A DNA stretch of 36,740 nt from an uncultured Fibrobacter sp. (GTDB taxonomy: Bacteria; Fibrobacterota; Fibrobacteria; Fibrobacterales; Fibrobacteraceae): contig CAMHOW010000021.1 in the NCBI GenBank assembly GCA_946186895.1, forward strand, positions 1 to 36,740. The letters are read 5' to 3'. Positions within the stretch are counted from its first letter, which is position 1. Each line of letters begins with the position of its first letter. Of the stretch, positions 32,101 through 36,740 are shown in pieces. The notes below the pieces were generated by a model, which worked only from the letters and a program-made list of their open reading frames with translations, made no database searches and was not told where the DNA came from. The translations under genes were made by a program, and so were the position numbers.

Positions 32101-32115
32101 TATATTTACCCTACC
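32101..32115 (+). promoter_or_regulatory. TATATT box directly before the acyltransferase gene
   Basis: TATATT (32101-32106) lies 9 nt before the ATG at 32116, with no Shine-Dalgarno sequence. It would give a leader of only 1-2 nt. Confidence 0.4.
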
Positions 32116-32967
32116 ATGATTCACACCCTTCTTGCGCGGCTCTTCTCCTATGTTCTCTTCGGGGCGTTGCTCCTGTTGAACTGGAAGCGCTCTACGGTTC
32201 GCGCGAATTACGAGGTGGCCCGCAAGTGGAATTCGTCTGCGGTAAAGGAAGACTTCCCGCTTTTTTACGAGAGATTGCTGTGGAACTTGTCACGCCACGC
32301 CGCTGAACTGCTGTTTTGCTTCCCCCTGTTCAAGAGGCTCCCTCGTGAGCTGAGCGCCTACCCGTACAATCTCGGGGGGATTCGTTTCGAGATTGCTCCT
32401 GAAAGTCAGTCAGTCCTTCAGGAAATGCGTCAGGGCGGAATCTTTTTGACGGCACATTACGGGAACTACGAGGCCATGGGTCCCTGGCTCTGCTGTCTCG
32501 GTGTTCCTCTTGCTGCGAGCTATATTCCCGTGAAGCCCGCCTTCTTGAATGACATTTTGGAAAAAAAGATTCGCGCCGTAGGCGGAAAGACCTATTCCGT
32601 CAACGCCAAGTCCCCTAGGGAATTTTTGCGGCTACTGCAAGACGGGCGGCTTTTCTGCCTGCTTGCCGACCAGGATAGCCGCATTCCAAGTGCCGAGTCC
32701 GGTACATTTCTTGGGACTCCCGCACACATAAACCCTTTGCCTGACTTTCTGCTGAAACACCGCCCCGAGACGCCTGTTTTTATCTGCTGGATAGAAGAAC
32801 CCAATTCGAAGGTAAAGCGTTTCCATGCCGAAAGGCTGAACGTGGGGGAGGATCATAGCGCGTTCAATCGCTGGCTAGAAGGCCGTATCGCCGACAAACC
32901 ATCTTTATGGTATGGCTTCACTCACCGCCGTTTTTTTAGCACCACGCCCGAAATTTACAAATCGTAA
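32116..32967 (+). CDS. LpxL/HtrB-type lipid A acyltransferase family
   Basis: The protein has 283 residues: an N-terminal membrane segment (about 4-22) and an acyltransferase domain. The catalytic HX4E motif is H114-YGNY-E119. ADQDSR followed by GTFLGTPA and a late PVF segment match the LpxL/HtrB (lauroyl/myristoyl transferase) family, which adds acyl chains to lipid A at the inner membrane. Acyl donor and position are unknown. The ATG at 32116 is chosen because an in-frame upstream start would extend it into the lipoprotein gene. It is near murJ, so both genes concern envelope assembly. Confidence 0.85.
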   Translation: MIHTLLARLFSYVLFGALLLLNWKRSTVRANYEVARKWNSSAVKEDFPLFYERLLWNLSRHAAELLFCFPLFKRLPRELSAYPYNLGGIRFEIAPESQSVLQEMRQGGIFLTAHYGNYEAMGPWLCCLGVPLAASYIPVKPAFLNDILEKKIRAVGGKTYSVNAKSPREFLRLLQDGRLFCLLADQDSRIPSAESGTFLGTPAHINPLPDFLLKHRPETPVFICWIEEPNSKVKRFHAERLNVGEDHSAFNRWLEGRIADKPSLWYGFTHRRFFSTTPEIYKS

Positions 32968-32996
32968 TCAGATGACCGGCTCGGAACTTTCTATTT

Positions 32997-33011
32997 TATA
33001 GTCACTAACCC
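32997..33011 (+). promoter_or_regulatory. TATAGT box directly before murJ
   Basis: TATAGT (32997-33002) lies 9 nt before the ATG at 33012; TATTTT (32992-32997) overlaps it. There is no Shine-Dalgarno sequence. Confidence 0.4.
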
Positions 33012-34601
33012 ATGAACAAAGCCGCCATCATCGTCGCCGCATCCATGCTCCTGAGCCGTGTTCTCGGGATTTTCCGCGAGATGCTCCTGGCCCATGCGGC
33101 GGGGGTGTCTCTCGAAAAGAACGCTCTCGACTTGGCGTTCATGATTCCGGACATCTTGAACCATGTGGTGAGTACCGGTTTTCTGTCCATTATCTTCATC
33201 CCCATTTTCACGGGCTACAAGGTGGCCGGTGACGAGAGGGGAGGTTGGAAGTTCTTCAGCAACGTGCTGAACACCTTCGGTATCGCCCTGCTCATTTTAG
33301 TCATTCCCGCCTTCATCTGGATGAAGGAGCTTCTGCAGCTTTTGACCGTAGAGGGCGCCACGCCGGAACTTATCGAGCGCGCGGCGTACTATGGTCGTAT
33401 CATCTTGCCCGGCCAGGTGTTCATCTTTGTGGGGAGTATCCTGGTGGCGGTGCAGCACACCCGCAAGCAGTTCCTGATTCCCTCCTTGACTGGCCTTATC
33501 TACAATGTGGCCATCGTAGGCGGAGGAGCTGCGGGAATCGCGCTCGGTAAGTACACCGGCACGGATTTCGGCTTGGAAGGTTTCGCCTGGGGCGTGCCGG
33601 TGGGCGCCTTTGTCGGTTTCTTCGCCCTGCAGATTTACGGCGCCCGGCGTGGCGGCGTGCACTACGAGCTTTTGGTCCAGCCCACCCACCCGGATATCGT
33701 ACGCTATTTCAAGATGATGCTCCCCATGTCCCTTGGCGTAGGCTCCATGTTCGGCCTGGAATTCATCATCCGTAGCTTCGGAGCGAACTTCGGTACAAGC
33801 GGTATCTCCAGCCTCAACTACGCCTACCGTGTCATGTACACGCTGGTGGCCGTCTTCGGCTTCTCCGTCAGCGTCACAAGCTACCCTGACATGGCCCGCC
33901 TTGTTAAGGAGGGTGACTTTGTAAGCCTGAACCAGAAAATTTGGAAGAGCCTTTCCCGCATGTTCTGCATCTTGATTCCGGCGGTGGTCACCGTGTGGGC
34001 CCTCAGTTTCCCGTCGGTGCGAATCCTCTTTGAACGTGGGGCCTTCCATCGTGAAACCACTGAAGCCATTGCCGAGATCCTTCGCTGGTATCTGCCCGTA
34101 AGCCTTGGGCTTTGCCTGCAGGCGGTGCTGGTTCGCAGCTTTTATGCCTGCGAGCGCATGTGGGTGCCTACGCTTCTCAACACCGGCATCTTTGCCGCCA
34201 CTATTCCCGCCTACATTGTTCTTGGCTCCCCTGAGATGGGGCTTGGCATCAAGAGCGTTCCTATTGTGGGTGCGGCCGGGGCCATCCTTCAGGTGTTGGC
34301 CATGATCTTCATGTGGGCCAAGAAGAACGGAACCGATGGCATGAGGGCTGCGCTTCTCAACATGCTCCGTGCCCTGGTTGCCTTTGGAATCATGATCGGG
34401 GCTGCCATAGGTCTTGACCACGTTGCCGGAGACTTTGTCCGCAGTGCCAGTTTCATTGTACTGCTGATTTACAGCTTTGCAGCTGGCATATTGCTATTCG
34501 TGCTTACCTTGATTATCCAGCGCTATCTGGGTAGCAAGGATGCCAAAGATATTTTGAACGAACTCCTTGGCAAGGTTCTTAGAAAACTCCATCTTGCTTA
34601 A
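33012..34601 (+). CDS. murJ: Lipid II flippase MurJ
   Basis: The protein has 529 residues and about 14 predicted membrane helices. The N-terminal motif SRVLGIFREMLLAHAAG, with the conserved Arg-x-x-Gly-x-x-Arg pattern, and the MviN core (AYRVMYTLVAVFGFS, SFPSVRILFERGAF) identify MurJ/MviN. It flips undecaprenyl-linked peptidoglycan precursor (lipid II) across the inner membrane. The gene lies 44 nt after the acyltransferase gene. It has its own leaderless-type box and is followed by a clear bidirectional terminator shared with the GH45 gene. Confidence 0.93.
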   Translation: MNKAAIIVAASMLLSRVLGIFREMLLAHAAGVSLEKNALDLAFMIPDILNHVVSTGFLSIIFIPIFTGYKVAGDERGGWKFFSNVLNTFGIALLILVIPAFIWMKELLQLLTVEGATPELIERAAYYGRIILPGQVFIFVGSILVAVQHTRKQFLIPSLTGLIYNVAIVGGGAAGIALGKYTGTDFGLEGFAWGVPVGAFVGFFALQIYGARRGGVHYELLVQPTHPDIVRYFKMMLPMSLGVGSMFGLEFIIRSFGANFGTSGISSLNYAYRVMYTLVAVFGFSVSVTSYPDMARLVKEGDFVSLNQKIWKSLSRMFCILIPAVVTVWALSFPSVRILFERGAFHRETTEAIAEILRWYLPVSLGLCLQAVLVRSFYACERMWVPTLLNTGIFAATIPAYIVLGSPEMGLGIKSVPIVGAAGAILQVLAMIFMWAKKNGTDGMRAALLNMLRALVAFGIMIGAAIGLDHVAGDFVRSASFIVLLIYSFAAGILLFVLTLIIQRYLGSKDAKDILNELLGKVLRKLHLA

Positions 34602-34625
34602 GCAAAATCACTTGGCATAAAGCAA

Positions 34626-34652
34626 AAAGCCCCGTTGGAAAAACGGGGCTTT
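34626..34652. terminator. Bidirectional terminator between murJ and the GH45 gene
   Basis: AAAGCCCCGTT pairs with AACGGGGCTTT around GGAA plus one A. A/T tracts on both sides serve both convergent genes. Confidence 0.9.
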
Positions 34653-34684
34653 GATATGCTTTCTAAATCTCGTAGTATTGTTGA

Positions 34685-36181
34685 TCAGTTCGTTCCGTCA
34701 CCGGTGTATTTTCCGGCTTTTTCAAGGTCGTCAGGAGATTTTCCTGTGTAATCTGCCCAGGAATCGTGCGGGGCAAAATCGTTACGGCGTGTTGTATTGT
34801 AGCTAGACTTGTATTTATCCACTAGGTACTGCGGGCATTCCACTTCTTCCCAGTTATAAGTTGGGTTGTCCGCCGCCATATACCACTCTGCAAACCAGTT
34901 ACATCCCTTAAGCAAATTTGGGAAATCTGCAAAAACTTCTTGGCAGTGATTTTTTACGCATTGTTGATAATCGGCAAGCGAAGCGTCATAGCCAAGACCG
35001 TCCATTTCTTGGCACGTGCTGAGAATGCCGCCATCATTTTTGAACCTGTTTCTCCAGTCAACGCCCGTTTGTGCAGAAAAGGCGTCAAAAATACCAACAC
35101 CACCACCTGGCACTAACAAATCAAACTGGCCTACTTTTACATCTGTACCAATATTTGAGGCCATGACAATGATATGTTTTCCTTTGAGGGCTTTGTGCGT
35201 TGCTTTGATTTGATTGCCCTTGTTTCCACCATTGTATTGCAGGTGATAGCATTTTCCGCAGGGAGAACCAGAAGGACCTGCAACGAACGCATAGGATAAG
35301 GTGTCGTTGACTGCTACGGGAGTCATGTCTGTGCAGGCGAATGCCCCGTCTGCGGCTTGGGAAAGCCCGTCTTGAGTAGGCTGGCAGCTGTTTCCGACGA
35401 CCTTCCAGCCAGTCCAATATTGGTTAGACATGGAAGCGGGATCAATCGTAAATACCGGTATTTCATTGTCGTGTATGTTGCAAACCTTTGCAACGGTACC
35501 CGCGGCTTCATAAGCCGCCTGGGAAGAAGTATCGGTTGCGCCGCTTACAATCTGGGAGCAATGCATACGGCAACCATCCCAGTAGCGCGTATTCCAACCT
35601 TCACCTTGTCCACCATTAGAAATCAACTCTCTATAAGAGGCCACCGGATATCCTGTGGGGTCGGCTACGCCGCCTTGGACTTTTCCAAAGGAACTGCTGG
35701 ATTCTGCAGGAGCGCTGGTGATAGAACCGCTGCTACCTACGGTTGCATTGCTTTGCCCCTGTTCGGTACCGTTTCCGCTGTTCGAGGAATTGCCTTGATT
35801 TTCGCCACCGTTGTTTTTAGCGTCTTCGACGGCATCCTTGATTTCCTGGACCTTTTCGGGAGTGAGTTCGGTCAGTTCGGCCAGGTTGACATTTTCGATG
35901 GTGGTGCCGTCTGTTTTGGTAATGGTTCCGGTAGCGGCGTCAAAGGTGCCGATTTCGTTTCCGTTGGCATCGGTAACCCTTCCGTCATTATAAATGAGGT
36001 AGTCCTGATCTCCAGGAAGCCAATGACAGGTGTCGGTTACAGTGAAATTTGCGGCAGCGGCTGACTCAACACAAGATTCCGCTACACAGGAGTTTGCGTT
36101 GCTGGTGGAGTCGGAGCCGCAGTTCCAAAAGAAGGTGGCGCATGCTGCGATCAAGATTGCGCCGATAGCACGTTTTTTCAT
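34685..36181 (-). CDS. GH45 endoglucanase, lipoprotein
   Basis: The protein has 498 residues from the ATG at 36181 (GAGGA seven bases upstream); an in-frame GTG two codons earlier is less likely. A lipoprotein signal ends at C21 (FFWNC). Residues about 45-120 form a small domain of unknown kind, then comes a linker rich in Asn, Gly and Ser, then the GH45 catalytic domain (about 175-460). TRYWD with D202 and FDLLVPGGGVG with D354 match the two catalytic Asp of Humicola Cel45A (D10 and D121). CGKCYHL and ADNPTYNWEEVECP are further GH45 signatures. It should cleave internal beta-1,4 bonds of cellulose by inversion, tethered to a membrane rather than released. It has no T9SS-type C-terminus. Confidence 0.9.
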   Translation of the reverse strand: MKKRAIGAILIAACATFFWNCGSDSTSNANSCVAESCVESAAAANFTVTDTCHWLPGDQDYLIYNDGRVTDANGNEIGTFDAATGTITKTDGTTIENVNLAELTELTPEKVQEIKDAVEDAKNNGGENQGNSSNSGNGTEQGQSNATVGSSGSITSAPAESSSSFGKVQGGVADPTGYPVASYRELISNGGQGEGWNTRYWDGCRMHCSQIVSGATDTSSQAAYEAAGTVAKVCNIHDNEIPVFTIDPASMSNQYWTGWKVVGNSCQPTQDGLSQAADGAFACTDMTPVAVNDTLSYAFVAGPSGSPCGKCYHLQYNGGNKGNQIKATHKALKGKHIIVMASNIGTDVKVGQFDLLVPGGGVGIFDAFSAQTGVDWRNRFKNDGGILSTCQEMDGLGYDASLADYQQCVKNHCQEVFADFPNLLKGCNWFAEWYMAADNPTYNWEEVECPQYLVDKYKSSYNTTRRNDFAPHDSWADYTGKSPDDLEKAGKYTGDGTN

Positions 36182-36555
36182 AAACACTTCCTCAAGCTGC
36201 CCATCCCAACCACAAGATAGTTATGTCGTTCTTTTTTGGGGAGAGCGCTATTTGAAAAAAGAATTTTATGCCAGCTCGAATGTAAACTTTGTAAAATTTT
36301 CACTTTGTAAAAATCATTTTACAAAATTTTTTATAGAAATCCACATTGGATGCCTGTTTACAGGCGGAAAGTTTAATAATTGTTGATAAGTTGTTGGATT
36401 TGGCTTTTTTATATGGGATAATTGGCATTTCCTGCTAGATTTTGGCCTTTTTAATGGTTTGACGCTCTGTTAACAATATCATTGGCGTTTCCGGTGGTAT
36501 TAGGTTGGCTGAATCCCGAAATTCCCCATTTTCGCAAAATTTCAAAGAAAAAAGC
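36182..36555. other. Gene-free A/T-rich region between GH45 and tuf, with TTTGTAAAA sites
   Basis: The stretch has no credible gene. Three copies of TTTGTAAAA occur upstream of the GH45 gene: direct at 36288-36296 and 36304-36312 and inverted at 36317-36325. The last two form a perfect 9-bp hairpin around ATCA. These look like regulator sites or an mRNA leader element. Similar TTTTACAAAA sites lie upstream of the sigma54 activator (27637-27664). Confidence 0.5.
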
Positions 36556-36585
36556 TTGCAAATATTTCTTGATTTACTAAATTTG
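36556..36585 (+). promoter_or_regulatory. Promoter of tuf
   Basis: TTGCAA (36556-36561), 16 bp, then TAAATTTG (36578-36585), an exact TAnnTTTG match. The leader to the ATG would be about 100 nt. Confidence 0.6.
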
Positions 36586-36692
36586 TGGCTCAATTTCGGC
36601 GAGTACCGCTTCCTATGCTCTCCGAAGTAACGGAAGTCCTTGAGACTTCTTGACTTGAAGCGATAAACCTTCTGCTGAAGAAGAGGAATAAA

Positions 36693-36740
36693 ATGGCAAA
36701 AGAACATTTTGATAGAAGCAAGCCGCACTGCAACATCGGC
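36693..36740 (+). CDS. tuf: Elongation factor Tu (5' end only)
   Basis: The first 16 codons read MAKEHFDRSKPHCNIG, the standard EF-Tu N-terminus just before the GHVDHGK P-loop, which would lie beyond the window. EF-Tu brings aminoacyl-tRNA to the ribosome. AGAGG lies about 8 nt before the ATG. Small substitutions relative to the common MAKEKFERTKPHVNIG (His5, Asp7, Cys13) do not change the call. Confidence 0.93.
   Translation, partial: MAKEHFDRSKPHCNIG

Noticed and set aside
36435..36728. 97-residue minus-strand frame at the right edge
   Set aside because: It lies opposite the tuf promoter, leader and start, and has no motif.

Overview
The window reads as chromosome of a Fibrobacter-type bacterium (Fibrobacter succinogenes or a close relative; FCB group). 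The evidence is two proteins with the Fibrobacter-specific paralogous lipoprotein domain (1-129 and 31517-32095), poly-Ser linkers in secreted proteins, a secreted GH45 endoglucanase, PorV- and PorZ-like type IX secretion (T9SS) proteins, sorting-type C-termini, and promoter boxes resembling the Bacteroidetes pattern TTTG...TAnnTTTG. No prophage, insertion sequence or CRISPR array was seen.

Left part (1-10011). The tail of a Fibrobacter-domain lipoprotein is followed on the minus strand by tRNA-Gly(GCC), a membrane-bound class III nucleotide cyclase and a small two-helix membrane protein. Divergent hemW follows. Then come two adjacent, partly homologous, very large secreted proteins (917 and 1418 aa) of unknown function. 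They share Asp-rich calcium-type loops, Ig-like modules and a C-terminal module; the second adds a probable beta-propeller and a Ser-rich minisatellite linker.

Middle part (10012-20108). Three copies of a roughly 110-bp multi-hairpin repeat precede a small membrane protein gene. After it lie an FKBP-type prolyl isomerase lipoprotein with a long Ala/Pro tail, argA (arginine synthesis), a nitroreductase, a Vat-type hexapeptide acetyltransferase, folE (folate/pterin), a secreted alpha/beta-hydrolase lipoprotein, a GT4 glycogen/maltosyl synthase and a DsbD-type thiol reductant transporter.

Right part (20132-36740). An ECF sigma factor gene lies just ahead of a PorZ-like protein gene, then a lipoprotein and a CCA-adding enzyme. 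Next are a membrane GT2 glycosyltransferase, a PorV-like outer-membrane barrel, a stand-alone sigma54 activator with no sensor domain, aspartokinase with a structured leader, a secreted esterase with a T9SS-like C-terminus, a zinc-ribbon protein, a second Fibrobacter-domain lipoprotein, an LpxL-type acyltransferase, murJ, the GH45 endoglucanase and the first 16 codons of tuf (EF-Tu).

The envelope and secretion theme is strong: PorV/PorZ-like T9SS parts, putative cargo, DsbD, FKBP, lipid A acyltransferase, MurJ and two esterases plus a cellulase. The best candidates for undescribed biology are the tandem giant secreted pair with its shared C-terminal module, the ECF sigma/PorZ pairing, the three-hairpin intergenic repeat, and the repeated placement of a -10/-7 box 6-9 nt before start codons that lack a Shine-Dalgarno sequence, which suggests leaderless mRNAs.
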